In this document: positions 19,667 through 29,208 of the stretch, one piece after another | Layout: each line of letters starts with the position of its first letter | Numbering within the stretch: position 1 is the stretch's first letter | From: an uncultured Flavobacteriales bacterium | GTDB lineage: Bacteria; Bacteroidota; Bacteroidia; Flavobacteriales_G; NORP312 | Length of the DNA: 64,000 bases | NCBI GenBank assembly: GCA_905480125.1 | Contig: CAJQPE010000006.1 | Coordinates: 20,045-84,044, forward strand | Direction: 5' to 3' | Position numbers and translations under genes: made by a program | Notes under the pieces: model-generated | The model's input: the letters and a program-made list of their open reading frames with translations, nothing else | Database searches by the model: none | Told to the model about the DNA's origin: nothing

Positions 19667-20626
19667 TTGAGAAAAAATAAAATAATCTTCATCGACTCTG
19701 TTCATCCAATTTTGAGAGAACGACTAACCCAAATGGGGTTTAAGTGTTTGGATTATACTGGCAATTCACGGCAAGAAATATTGAGTGTAATTAGCACATT
19801 TACTGGTGCTGTGATCCGCAGTAAGTTTAAGATTGATAAAGAGATTTTAGACCGAGCTGTTAACCTGAAATTTATTGCCCGGTCAGGTGCTGGCTTGGAG
19901 AATATTGATTTAGAATATTCGAAGAAAAAAGGAGTTACTATTTACAATTCCCCCGAAGGAAATAGAACCGCAGTTGGGGAGCAAGCTGTTGGCATGTTGC
20001 TTAGCTTATTCAATAATCTTAATAATGCGGATGCTGAAGTTCGAAAAGGAATTTGGGACAGAGAAGGAAACCGGGGCCATGAACTAGCCGGCAAAACTGT
20101 CGGTATAATCGGATACGGGAATATGGGGTCTGCATTTGCTCAACGTCTGCAAGGATTCGAATGCAACATTATCGCTTACGATAAATACAAATCTGATTTT
20201 GGCATCAAATTGGTGACAGAAGTTTCAATGGAAACGCTTTTCAAAAAAGCTGATGTACTTAGTTTACATACTCCGTTAACGGATGAAACAAAGCACCTGA
20301 TTAATGATGAATTTATTAGAAGTTTCGAAAAGAATATTTACATCATTAACACTGCAAGAGGGCAGTCTTTAAATACTTCTGATTTAGTAGATGGACTTAA
20401 ATCTGGGAAAATTTTAGGCGCTTGTTTAGATGTTTTGGAGTATGAAAAAACTTCTTTTGAGAATCTAGAAACGACTAAATTACCGGCACCCTTTCAATAC
20501 CTAATTAACTCTAAAAAAGTGATTTTATCTCCTCACATTGCTGGGTGGACGCAAGAATCTTATGTTAAGCTGTCTACTTTTTTAGCCGACAAAATTGAAA
20601 AAGATCTGCCTAATTATACTAGTTAA
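19667..20626 (+). CDS. D-isomer specific 2-hydroxyacid dehydrogenase (phosphoglycerate dehydrogenase-like), TTG start
   Basis: 319 aa; FIARSGAGLENIDLEYSKKKGVTIYNSPEGNRTAVGE, GKTVGIIGYGNMGSAFA, LHTPLTDETKHLIN. Confidence 0.9.
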   Translation: MRKNKIIFIDSVHPILRERLTQMGFKCLDYTGNSRQEILSVISTFTGAVIRSKFKIDKEILDRAVNLKFIARSGAGLENIDLEYSKKKGVTIYNSPEGNRTAVGEQAVGMLLSLFNNLNNADAEVRKGIWDREGNRGHELAGKTVGIIGYGNMGSAFAQRLQGFECNIIAYDKYKSDFGIKLVTEVSMETLFKKADVLSLHTPLTDETKHLINDEFIRSFEKNIYIINTARGQSLNTSDLVDGLKSGKILGACLDVLEYEKTSFENLETTKLPAPFQYLINSKKVILSPHIAGWTQESYVKLSTFLADKIEKDLPNYTS

Positions 20627-21909
20627 ACTTCTGCCTTGCCCAAGTCTTTCATTACAAATCGAGCAGTATGTCTACTTTTTTGCTCGACCAGAATCTCCTT
20701 ACCTTTAGTTACTCTTTCAATTGTTTTCGAATTGTAATGTCTTATTGTAACCAGCTCTAAGCCATTGTTTAGCCAAACTTTATAATCTTTCTTTAGCTCT
20801 TCGAGTAAGCCAAGTGTTTTCTGCTCATCATTATCAACTGTTACGGATAAGTTAATCGCAGAATTTTGCATTAAATTCATCGTTACCTTATGCTTAGAGA
20901 ATACGCCAAATATATCTTGCATATTGCCTTCTACAATGAACGAAAAATCTTTCGGAGAAAGTGAAATCAACAGCTGATCCATCTTAAAAATAAAGGATGG
21001 AATTAAGCTATCTTCTGTGGTTTCCTCATCTATTAATGTTCCCTCTGTTGTATAATCCAAAAACGATTTTACGTGAAGAGGAATAGATTTATTCTGAAGC
21101 GGCTTAATCGTTTTCGGATGAATAACTGTAGCGCCATAATAGGCCAGCTCTATTGCTTCTCTATATGAAATGTGATTCAATTTCTCAGTACTATCAAACC
21201 ACTTTGGATCGGCATTCAGCATTCCAGGAACATCTTTCCAAATAGTCATTTCAGTAGCACCTAATCCATGTGCTAAAATACCTGCACTATAATCAGAACC
21301 TTCTCTACCAAGAGTAGTTGTGAAATTTTCTGAAGTGCAGCCAATAAACCCTTGGGTAATTGCTATTCCTGAGTTGTTTTCAAAGTGCTTTCCTATTGTA
21401 TGCTGCGTATTCAGAATTGTTTCGTCCCAATACACGTTTCCTTCTCGGTATGTATTATCTGTTTTGATAATATCACGAACATCAAACCATTTACTTTTTA
21501 CGCCATTATCGTTAAGGTAAGCCGACACAATTTTTGTTGAAGCCAGCTCACCGATTGATACAATTTGATCGTACTCAAAATCGTACGTTCCAGTTGCTGC
21601 ATCTTCTATTGCCCATTCTATCTCAACAAATAAATTATTTATTTCATTGTAAATTGAATGATCTGCTTCTGGAAAAAGCTCACCTAAAATTTCTTTATGG
21701 AATCTTTTTAACTCTTCAAATTCTCTGTCAAGGTTTTCATCGTTTTCATAATAGCATTTTGTGATTCGCTCAAGCGCATTTGTTGTTTTACCCATTGCAG
21801 ATACAACAACGCAAATTTTCTCATCAGCAAAATTCTTTAAAATCTTCGCAACATTTCTTACCGCTTCCGGGTCTTTTACGGATGCACCTCCAAACTTAAA
21901 AACTCTCAT
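20623..21909 (-). CDS. Aspartate kinase
   Basis: 428 aa; MRVFKFGGASVKDPEAVRNVA, TTLGREGSDYSAGILAHGLGA, ACT-like C-terminus. Confidence 0.93.
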   Translation of the reverse strand: MRVFKFGGASVKDPEAVRNVAKILKNFADEKICVVVSAMGKTTNALERITKCYYENDENLDREFEELKRFHKEILGELFPEADHSIYNEINNLFVEIEWAIEDAATGTYDFEYDQIVSIGELASTKIVSAYLNDNGVKSKWFDVRDIIKTDNTYREGNVYWDETILNTQHTIGKHFENNSGIAITQGFIGCTSENFTTTLGREGSDYSAGILAHGLGATEMTIWKDVPGMLNADPKWFDSTEKLNHISYREAIELAYYGATVIHPKTIKPLQNKSIPLHVKSFLDYTTEGTLIDEETTEDSLIPSFIFKMDQLLISLSPKDFSFIVEGNMQDIFGVFSKHKVTMNLMQNSAINLSVTVDNDEQKTLGLLEELKKDYKVWLNNGLELVTIRHYNSKTIERVTKGKEILVEQKSRHTARFVMKDLGKAEV

Positions 21910-21910
21910 A

Positions 21911-22372
21911 TCAAAACTCTTGTAATTGCGCCTCTGTCAATTTGCAATTAATCCATTCATAACCTAATTCTGATTTGTACTTCTTATAAAACTCGATTGC
22001 TGGTTCATTCCAATCTATAACTTGCCATTCGAATCGTTTAACCTTTTGGCTTTTACACTTATCGATTAGTTCCTCAAACAATTTTGAACCAATTCCTTTC
22101 CTTCTGTAGTTTTGTTTAACCACCAAATCTTCAAGGTAGATGGTTTTACCTTTCCAAGTAGAGTATCGATAATAATAAAAAGCCATACCTATTATCTCTC
22201 GGTCATTTTCTGCTACAATACAATCAAATAATTTGTTGTTCCCGAAACCATCAGCTTGCAATTGCTCAACTGTAACTTCTACCTCGTTTGAGGCCTTCTC
22301 ATAGTCTGCCAATTCTTGAATAAGATGCAGAACCCCAAGCATATCCTTAATTTTAGCTTTCCTAATAACCAT
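21911..22372 (-). CDS. GNAT family N-acetyltransferase
   Basis: 153 aa; IYLEDLVVKQNYRRKGIGSKLFEELID, WNEPAIEFYKKY. Confidence 0.93.
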   Translation of the reverse strand: MVIRKAKIKDMLGVLHLIQELADYEKASNEVEVTVEQLQADGFGNNKLFDCIVAENDREIIGMAFYYYRYSTWKGKTIYLEDLVVKQNYRRKGIGSKLFEELIDKCKSQKVKRFEWQVIDWNEPAIEFYKKYKSELGYEWINCKLTEAQLQEF

Positions 22373-22443
22373 ACTTCAAAAGTATCTATTTTACCTATGA
22401 AGCTTCAACCTAAAAGTCGATATTTGCGTAAAAATATCAACAC

Positions 22444-23451
22444 ATGAACAAGCTCACCACTCTCGGCCAATTTTTAATTGAACGACAAAAAGATTTTCCT
22501 TACGCTAAAGGAGAATTGTCAAGACTGCTTAGCGCTATTAGACTTGCTGCTAAAATTGTAAATAGAGAAGTTAATAAAGCTGGATTGGTTGATATACTCG
22601 GTGCTGTAGGCACTGAAAATATTCAAGGTGAAGATCAACAAAAATTAGATGTTTATGCTGACAACCAATTCATGAAATCTATGGAGTTACGCGGTGAAGT
22701 GTGCGGAGTAGCTTCAGAAGAGCAAGATTCATTCGTTGTCTTCGATAATGATAGATCAAATAACGCTAGTTACGTTATTATGATTGACCCTTTAGATGGC
22801 TCTTCTAACATTGATGTAAACGTAACCGTGGGGACTATATTTTCGATATACAAAAGAAAAACACCGATTGGTAAATCTGTAACACTTGATGATTTCTTAC
22901 AACCCGGAACAGAGCAGGTAGCAGCAGGATATGTTGTTTATGGATCGTCAACAATGATTGTTTTTTCAACAGGAAAAGGGGTGAACGGATTTACACTCGA
23001 CCCTTCTATTGGAACATTCCATTTATCTCATCCGGACTTAAAAATTCCGGATAACGGGAAAATCTACTCTATCAATGAGGGCAACTATGCACACTTTGAA
23101 GATGGAATAAAGAAATATTTAAAATTTTGCCAAGAGATTGACGTGCCAACAAACAGACCTTATACTTCTCGATATATAGGGTCATTGGTTGCTGATTTTC
23201 ATAGAAATTTGCTTAAAGGTGGAATTTATTTGTATCCTGGAACGTCTATTAAACCTGATGGAAAATTAAGGCTGCTCTACGAATGTAACCCAATTGCATT
23301 TCTAGCTGAACAAGCTGGTGGAAAAGCTACTACTGGTACCCAACGAATTTTAGATATCATTCCTACGGAATTACACCAAAGAGTTCCTTTTATTGTAGGT
23401 AATACAGCCATGGTTGAAAAAGTTGAAGAATTTATTTTAGCAAATTCATAA
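22444..23451 (+). CDS. fbp: Fructose-1,6-bisphosphatase class 1
   Basis: 335 aa; [66 protein letters not shown]. Confidence 0.95.
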   Translation: MNKLTTLGQFLIERQKDFPYAKGELSRLLSAIRLAAKIVNREVNKAGLVDILGAVGTENIQGEDQQKLDVYADNQFMKSMELRGEVCGVASEEQDSFVVFDNDRSNNASYVIMIDPLDGSSNIDVNVTVGTIFSIYKRKTPIGKSVTLDDFLQPGTEQVAAGYVVYGSSTMIVFSTGKGVNGFTLDPSIGTFHLSHPDLKIPDNGKIYSINEGNYAHFEDGIKKYLKFCQEIDVPTNRPYTSRYIGSLVADFHRNLLKGGIYLYPGTSIKPDGKLRLLYECNPIAFLAEQAGGKATTGTQRILDIIPTELHQRVPFIVGNTAMVEKVEEFILANS

Positions 23452-23523
23452 AAGCCAACCCGGTTGCTGCATTCAATAAACCGGTAATTTATTTTTACAT
23501 TTGAGAGCATTAAATTTCAATCT

Positions 23524-26500
23524 ATGAAACAGATCTTATTATTACTATTTATTTTAGTGGGTTTTAGTTGCTTAGCGCAAACACCAGAAGGAATCAACTA
23601 TCAAGCTATTGCCAGAGATAATAGTGGTGCAGAATACGTAAATACTACTCTTTCAGTTAAGTTTAGCATCAGCTCTGATGCTATAGGCGCAACAATTATT
23701 TTCACCGAAACGCACAACACTGTAGCTACGAATGATTTTGGTTTGTTCAATTTAGTTTTAGGAAATGTAAGCACTGCTGATTTTACCAATATTGACTGGA
23801 GCAACGCACCTCTTTATTTAATTGTTGAAGCCGATTTTGGGTCTGGATTTGAGCAAATGGGTAATCCCACTCCTATTGTAGCTGTACCATACGCATTATA
23901 TGCAAAAAATGTAGAAAATATTGATGATGCAGATGCAGACTCAACCAATGAGATACAAGTATTAAGTATTTCAAATGACACCATCTTTTTATCGAACGGT
24001 GGGTTTGTTCAACTGCCAGCATCAGCAAGTAGCTTATGGAATACAAATGCACAAGGAATTGATTATAGCTTAGGTAATGTTGGTATTGGAGTTTCTAACC
24101 CAGTTGTAGAGTTGGATGTCGCAGGAGAAACACAATCTAACGATGTTAGAGTCTTAAATGATTTTTACTATAACAATAATCCAGATTCTAATTATGTGTT
24201 AATGGATGATGGTGCTGGTACCGGGCATGCTATATGGCAACATCCAGATTCTTTAGGTATATCTGGTGGTGCCTTTGTTTCAAATGGAACAGAAACAGTT
24301 CTAAATAACATTGGGGATAATGTGGGGATAGGTACAAATAATCCAAATGGAGCATTACAAGTTAATGGTGTAATATCTGCTCAAAATTATGGTATTGCTG
24401 CAAAAGTTAAAGTTAAAAATGCCGGGGGTTCAGAAGGTGCTGAAACTTCTATTGGTGCTGCAACAATTATAGGTTCATATAATTTTGATGCTTGGGACCC
24501 TAGTTTTGGAGCATACAGAAGTTCTAGTAAGATAATAGGAACTACAACTACAGCTCATGGTCCTGGAGATACTCCAAGTAGAATGAGGTTTTTAACCACC
24601 CCCCAAGGAAGTACTGCCGCTGTTGAACGTTTAACCATAAATGATGATGGTAACGTAGGTATAGGAACCTCCACCCCTAATGCAAAGCTTGAAGTTTCGG
24701 AAGATATTATTGTTAATCAAATTACTATTGGTAAAGGTAGTGGAAGCATCACTAGCAACACTGCGAACGGATATCAAGCCCTTTCCATCAACACCACGGG
24801 GCAATGGAACACTGCGAACGGACATCTAGCCCTTTCCTCTAACACCTCAGGGTATTCAAACACTGCCCTTGGTAATGAAGCCCTTTCCGCGAATAGTACG
24901 GGGATATGGAACACCGCGGTTGGTGATTATGCCCTTGGGGGCAACGACACTGGAGAGAGAAATACCGCGGTTGGAGAATACGCACTTCAGGCCAGCAATG
25001 GAAATAACAACACCGCGCTTGGGCACCAGGCCCTTGTAGCTAACACTTCTGGAGATGCTAATATTGCCCTTGGGAATTACGCCTTAAATAACAATCTTTT
25101 GGGAATTAACAACACTTCTGTTGGGTTTGAGGCAGGGTATAGTGCCGCAGGCAGTAATAACCTATTTTTAGGTTACCGAGCGGGGTATAACGAAACCGGA
25201 AGTAATAAATTATATATAGAATCTGATAGTTCTTCTACTCCATTAATTTATGGTGAATTTGATAATGATATACTTAGAGTAAATGGCACATTACAAGTTG
25301 GGGATCCAACTGGTTCAGGCTATGCACTACCTACTATCGATGGTTTAAACGGTGACGTATTAACAACAGACGCTTCTGGCAACGTAACTTGGCAGCCTCC
25401 TAGCGGAGGAGGTATTGATGCAGACGGAGATCTTTGGCCTGCAGGAATGGATGCTGATGATTCAGACTTTAACGTTAAATTTCCAAGTCAAATTAATGAC
25501 TTAAACAACGATACAAAAATTCAGTTGGAAGAATCGGCTAATGAAAACATTATTCGATTTGATCTTGCAGGTACTGAAAAATGGGCAATGCACGGCAGCC
25601 GTTTAGAACCCATGAATACCGGACATTCTTTATTTATTGGACAAGGTGCTGGAGCCAATGATGACCTAACAAATAGATATAATGTACTCATTGGCGATAG
25701 TGCTGGGTATAATAATGTGATTGGTGCAGTAAACACTGCTATTGGATCGCGTTCTTTGTACGAGAACATAAATGGAGCATATAATACTGCAACTGGATTT
25801 CGCTCACTTAGTCATAATACAGAAAGTAATAATACTGCACATGGCGCTGTTTCTTTATATAAAAATATCGATGGTTTCGAGAATACCGTACAAGGTGTTG
25901 CTGCAATGTTTGAAAACACAAGTGGCAGCCAAAACACTGCTATGGGTTATTACTCTTTGTATAATAATACAAGTGGTACTAATAACACTGCTATTGGTTA
26001 CCAAGCCGGAATAAGTTCTATAGGAAATTTTAACATCTACTTAGGCTATCAAGCAGGGTATAACGAAACCGGAAGTAATAAATTATATATAGAATCTGAT
26101 AGTTCTTCTGCTCCATTAATTTATGGTGAATTTGATAATGATATACTTAGAGTTAATGGAACAGTTCAGATAAACGACCCCACCCAGACGGGTTACGTTT
26201 TACCACCTTTACGTGGTACAGCTGGACAAGTTCTCGAAACTGATGGTTTGGGAAATACCTCCTGGCAAACGCCTACGGCTGCCCCCGCCTCTTGGGAGCT
26301 TTCTGGTAATGCTGGAACCTCTACTGGAACCGATTTTATTGGCACCACAGATGCGCAGGATTTGGATATTCGAACAAACGATATTATTCACCATCGATTT
26401 ACCCAAAAAGGGCAGTTGGAGTTTCTAAACACAGGAAACTCAGTTTTTATTGGCAAAAATGCAGGTGCTAATGATGATTTAACAAACCATGAAAACGTAT

Positions 26501-27531
26501 ATATTGGGGGATTTGCGGGAAATGGAAATACAACTGGATACTCCAATGTTGCTGTTGGATTTGAAGCACTTAGAGATGTTTCGGGTCAATATGCTAACGT
26601 TGCTGTTGGATACCGGGCTCTTGCACTTACAACGAGCGGATCACAAAATGTTGCTGTGGGTACATTTGCCATTGAAAAAGGTACTGGAAGTCATAATTCT
26701 GCTTTTGGACATGGCGTGCTTAATAACAATACCAGCGGCTCACAAAACACTATAGTTGGGCATCAAGCTATGGGTAGTAACGAAGATGGGAGTTCTAACT
26801 CTGCGCTGGGGGCAGATGCTCTAAGCCAAAACATAACAGGTGAGAGTAATGTTGCTGTTGGATATGAAGCCGGTAATGCGAATATCTCCGGGAATAACAA
26901 CATTTTTATCGGGCGAGGTAGTAATGCGTCAGCTGGTAATTTAACTAATGCCAGCGCTATTGGATTCAACGTAACGGTGAGTGCAAGTAATAGCATGGTA
27001 TTAGGTAACGGAGTTAACGTAGGGATTGGGACATCTAATCCAACGGAAAAATTAGAAGTTATTGGTAACGTTACTGCAAACAGCTACCAATATAACAGCA
27101 CGCAAACGCGTGTATTTCATATAAATCCAGCAACATTAAGTCACCACTCTAGCGGAGCAACGGTTGATGGGAACAACTGGGGGGGAATTAAATTTACCGC
27201 AACATTAACAAACCGAGAAGAACTCTATTGCCCACTCCATCTGCCAGATGGAGCTGTTGTTACGGCTATAGATGTTACAGTTATTGATAATTCTCCGGGA
27301 TATTTTGTAGCATGGTTAGTACAATATCAACCTAACACTGGTCAAATCATGCAAACAACTACTCAATCAGTTAACTCAGCAGTGGAGCAAGTTATTTCAT
27401 CATCCGGCACTTCAACTATAGACAATAGTGCTAAGAGTTATATGATAGCCATCCGTGCTGAACCTGGTCTGACAAACGACGCTCATATTCAAGACATTCA
27501 AGTTACCTATACCGTAAATGAAGCTCGATAA
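23524..27531 (+). CDS. Large secreted repeat protein with trimeric-autotransporter-head/tail-fibre-like repeats
   Basis: 1335 aa; signal peptide FSCLAQ; Bacteroidota N-terminal domain PEGINYQAIARDNSG; four NVGIGxxxPxxxLxV motifs; three arrays of ~16-17-aa NTAxGxxALxxNTxG units; unrelated beta-rich C-terminus. Confidence 0.88.
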   Translation: MKQILLLLFILVGFSCLAQTPEGINYQAIARDNSGAEYVNTTLSVKFSISSDAIGATIIFTETHNTVATNDFGLFNLVLGNVSTADFTNIDWSNAPLYLIVEADFGSGFEQMGNPTPIVAVPYALYAKNVENIDDADADSTNEIQVLSISNDTIFLSNGGFVQLPASASSLWNTNAQGIDYSLGNVGIGVSNPVVELDVAGETQSNDVRVLNDFYYNNNPDSNYVLMDDGAGTGHAIWQHPDSLGISGGAFVSNGTETVLNNIGDNVGIGTNNPNGALQVNGVISAQNYGIAAKVKVKNAGGSEGAETSIGAATIIGSYNFDAWDPSFGAYRSSSKIIGTTTTAHGPGDTPSRMRFLTTPQGSTAAVERLTINDDGNVGIGTSTPNAKLEVSEDIIVNQITIGKGSGSITSNTANGYQALSINTTGQWNTANGHLALSSNTSGYSNTALGNEALSANSTGIWNTAVGDYALGGNDTGERNTAVGEYALQASNGNNNTALGHQALVANTSGDANIALGNYALNNNLLGINNTSVGFEAGYSAAGSNNLFLGYRAGYNETGSNKLYIESDSSSTPLIYGEFDNDILRVNGTLQVGDPTGSGYALPTIDGLNGDVLTTDASGNVTWQPPSGGGIDADGDLWPAGMDADDSDFNVKFPSQINDLNNDTKIQLEESANENIIRFDLAGTEKWAMHGSRLEPMNTGHSLFIGQGAGANDDLTNRYNVLIGDSAGYNNVIGAVNTAIGSRSLYENINGAYNTATGFRSLSHNTESNNTAHGAVSLYKNIDGFENTVQGVAAMFENTSGSQNTAMGYYSLYNNTSGTNNTAIGYQAGISSIGNFNIYLGYQAGYNETGSNKLYIESDSSSAPLIYGEFDNDILRVNGTVQINDPTQTGYVLPPLRGTAGQVLETDGLGNTSWQTPTAAPASWELSGNAGTSTGTDFIGTTDAQDLDIRTNDIIHHRFTQKGQLEFLNTGNSVFIGKNAGANDDLTNHENVYIGGFAGNGNTTGYSNVAVGFEALRDVSGQYANVAVGYRALALTTSGSQNVAVGTFAIEKGTGSHNSAFGHGVLNNNTSGSQNTIVGHQAMGSNEDGSSNSALGADALSQNITGESNVAVGYEAGNANISGNNNIFIGRGSNASAGNLTNASAIGFNVTVSASNSMVLGNGVNVGIGTSNPTEKLEVIGNVTANSYQYNSTQTRVFHINPATLSHHSSGATVDGNNWGGIKFTATLTNREELYCPLHLPDGAVVTAIDVTVIDNSPGYFVAWLVQYQPNTGQIMQTTTQSVNSAVEQVISSSGTSTIDNSAKSYMIAIRAEPGLTNDAHIQDIQVTYTVNEAR
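24757..25158 (+). repeat. Tandem 51/48-bp coding repeats (NTA[V/L/N]G..AL..NT.G)
   Basis: Eight consecutive units starting aacactgcgaacgg / aacactgccctt / aacaccgcggtt / aataccgcggtt / aacaccgcgctt etc.; unit lengths 51 or 48 nt. Confidence 0.85.
25183..25280 (+). repeat. 98-bp near-identical direct repeat, copy 1
   Basis: gggtataacgaaaccggaagtaataaattatatatagaatctgatagttcttct[a]ctcc...cttagagt; one mismatch to the copy 873 bp downstream. Confidence 0.9.
26056..26153 (+). repeat. 98-bp near-identical direct repeat, copy 2
   Basis: Same sequence as 25183-25280 apart from one substitution. Confidence 0.9.
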
Positions 27532-27542
27532 TCCATAAACAT

Positions 27543-28292
27543 CTGTTAATCAAAGAACTAGTCCTACATATCATTTTTTGTCTGTTAGCTTACTTTAGCT
27601 TATCCCAAAACACTCTATCACCAACTGTTGTAGCAAGTGCTGGCAACGAAGCTGCCGGTGGGGCAAGTGGTAATTCGTTTCAATATACTTTGGGTGAGAC
27701 TTTTGTTACCACACAAATAGGCACTGCAAACTCTTTTACGCAAGGGTTTCATCAGTCGTTCAATTCTGTAGTTCAAGTTATACCTTTAAAAATTGTGTTT
27801 AGCACACAAGATGCAAGCTGCACATCTTTATCTGATGGATTTATTGGTGTTGACACATTAACTGGCTGCACTCCTAGCTATATAATAACATTAAACGGCG
27901 AAGAAACGGATAGTCTTCATTTCACAAACTTAGAAGCTGGCAGCTACGATTTTTCTGTTTCAACTGATGATGGCTGCTTATTTGACACAACCATTACACT
28001 AATTAACCTTGGCGAAAATTGCGGTTTAACCTTTTACAACGCAATTTCCCCAAATGGAAATGGCCAAAATGATACATGGGTGATTAACTTGATTGAGGCG
28101 AATCCTGATAATTCGGTGCAGATTTTCAATCGCTGGGGTTCATTAGTTTGGAATGCAAATGGATATGATAATACAAACATCGTTTGGGCAGGAAATTCAA
28201 ACGCTGGCAATCCCCTGCCCGATGGAACTTACTATTATGTTGTAACAGCCAGTGAAGAAAACCATACTGGGTTTGTAGAAATAACACGTTAA
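27543..28292 (+). CDS. Secreted protein with gliding-motility-associated (T9SS type B) C-terminal domain; non-ATG start
   Basis: Reading frame open from 27522; translation LLIKELVLHIIFCLLAYFSLSQNTLSPTVVASAGNEAAGGASGNSFQYTLGETF... gives a signal peptide upstream of the track's ATG at 27690; C-terminus FYNAISPNGNGQNDTWVI...IFNRWGSLVW...GTYYYVV. Confidence 0.75.
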   Translation: MLIKELVLHIIFCLLAYFSLSQNTLSPTVVASAGNEAAGGASGNSFQYTLGETFVTTQIGTANSFTQGFHQSFNSVVQVIPLKIVFSTQDASCTSLSDGFIGVDTLTGCTPSYIITLNGEETDSLHFTNLEAGSYDFSVSTDDGCLFDTTITLINLGENCGLTFYNAISPNGNGQNDTWVINLIEANPDNSVQIFNRWGSLVWNANGYDNTNIVWAGNSNAGNPLPDGTYYYVVTASEENHTGFVEITR

Positions 28293-28293
28293 T

Positions 28294-29208
28294 TTGAAAA
28301 AAGTACTTATCATATTATGCCTGCTTGTCTCTGTTGTTTCCTTCGCTCAACAAGATTTTCAGAACAGTCAGTACATGTTCAATCTATTTTCAATAAACCC
28401 TGCCTATGCAGGAAGTAATGATGTATTGTCTGTTAACGTTTCACACAGAAGTCAATTTGTTGGTTTCGAAGGTGCACCTAACACGCAACAGTTTTCAATT
28501 CACGCACCAGTAACGAAGAAGAAAATTGGCTTAGGCCTAGAGATTACCAACGATGTTATTGGCCCTAGAAAAGTACTGGGTGTGCATACTGCTTATGCTT
28601 ACCGAGTAAAAATTGGACCCGGTCAGCTTGGTTTTGGATTAAAAGCCGGCATTTATAATTACACGTACAATTGGGATATCCTCAATTACCAAGACAATAC
28701 AGAAGACTTAATAGGAACAGGAACGGAATCAAAACTAGTACCAAACTTCAATTTTGGAATGTACTATCACGATAGAATTAATTACGCAGGTATTGAATTA
28801 GCTCATCTAAATAGCCCCAGTATCTACAGTAATGATAGCATTACCGATGTTCAAGCAAAACTATCTTCCCATGTCTCTGCCTTTGCTGGAAGAGCTTTCG
28901 AACTGAATAACAAATTGGTACTAAAACCCTCTTTCTTAGTTCGATTTGCCAAAAACGCACCTGGATATGCCGATGTAAATGTTAGCGTTTTATATAACAG
29001 AAGGTTTTGGTTAGGTGCTTCATATAGAACAAATAAAGCCCTAATTTTTATAGCGCAAGTTTACATCAACCCTAAGCTAAAGCTTGGTTATTCTTATGAC
29101 CTTTTATTAAACAAATTATCAACATATCAGGCGGGATCTCACGAATTATATCTAGGGTTTGATATAGATTTCAATAAATCAACTGCATTATCGCCAAGAT
29201 ATTTTTAA
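28294..29208 (+). CDS. PorP/SprF family type IX secretion system membrane protein (TTG start)
   Basis: 304 aa; signal peptide VVSFAQQDFQNSQYMFNLFSINPAYAGSNDVLSVNVSHRSQFVGFEGAPNTQQFSIHAPV. Confidence 0.93.
   Translation: MKKVLIILCLLVSVVSFAQQDFQNSQYMFNLFSINPAYAGSNDVLSVNVSHRSQFVGFEGAPNTQQFSIHAPVTKKKIGLGLEITNDVIGPRKVLGVHTAYAYRVKIGPGQLGFGLKAGIYNYTYNWDILNYQDNTEDLIGTGTESKLVPNFNFGMYYHDRINYAGIELAHLNSPSIYSNDSITDVQAKLSSHVSAFAGRAFELNNKLVLKPSFLVRFAKNAPGYADVNVSVLYNRRFWLGASYRTNKALIFIAQVYINPKLKLGYSYDLLLNKLSTYQAGSHELYLGFDIDFNKSTALSPRYF

Noticed and set aside
19477-19680. 67-aa plus-strand ORF between the DksA-like gene and the dehydrogenase
   Set aside because: No recognisable domain or signal; overlaps the end of the zinc-finger gene and the TTG start of the next gene. 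Probably non-coding.
24757-25158. Regular ~51-bp repeats as a possible CRISPR array
   Set aside because: Units are contiguous, coding, degenerate and without spacers; they lie inside a long ORF and no cas genes are nearby.
26489-26755. 88-aa out-of-frame ORF in the repeat protein
   Set aside because: Shifted-frame by-product of the repeat composition within 23524-27531.
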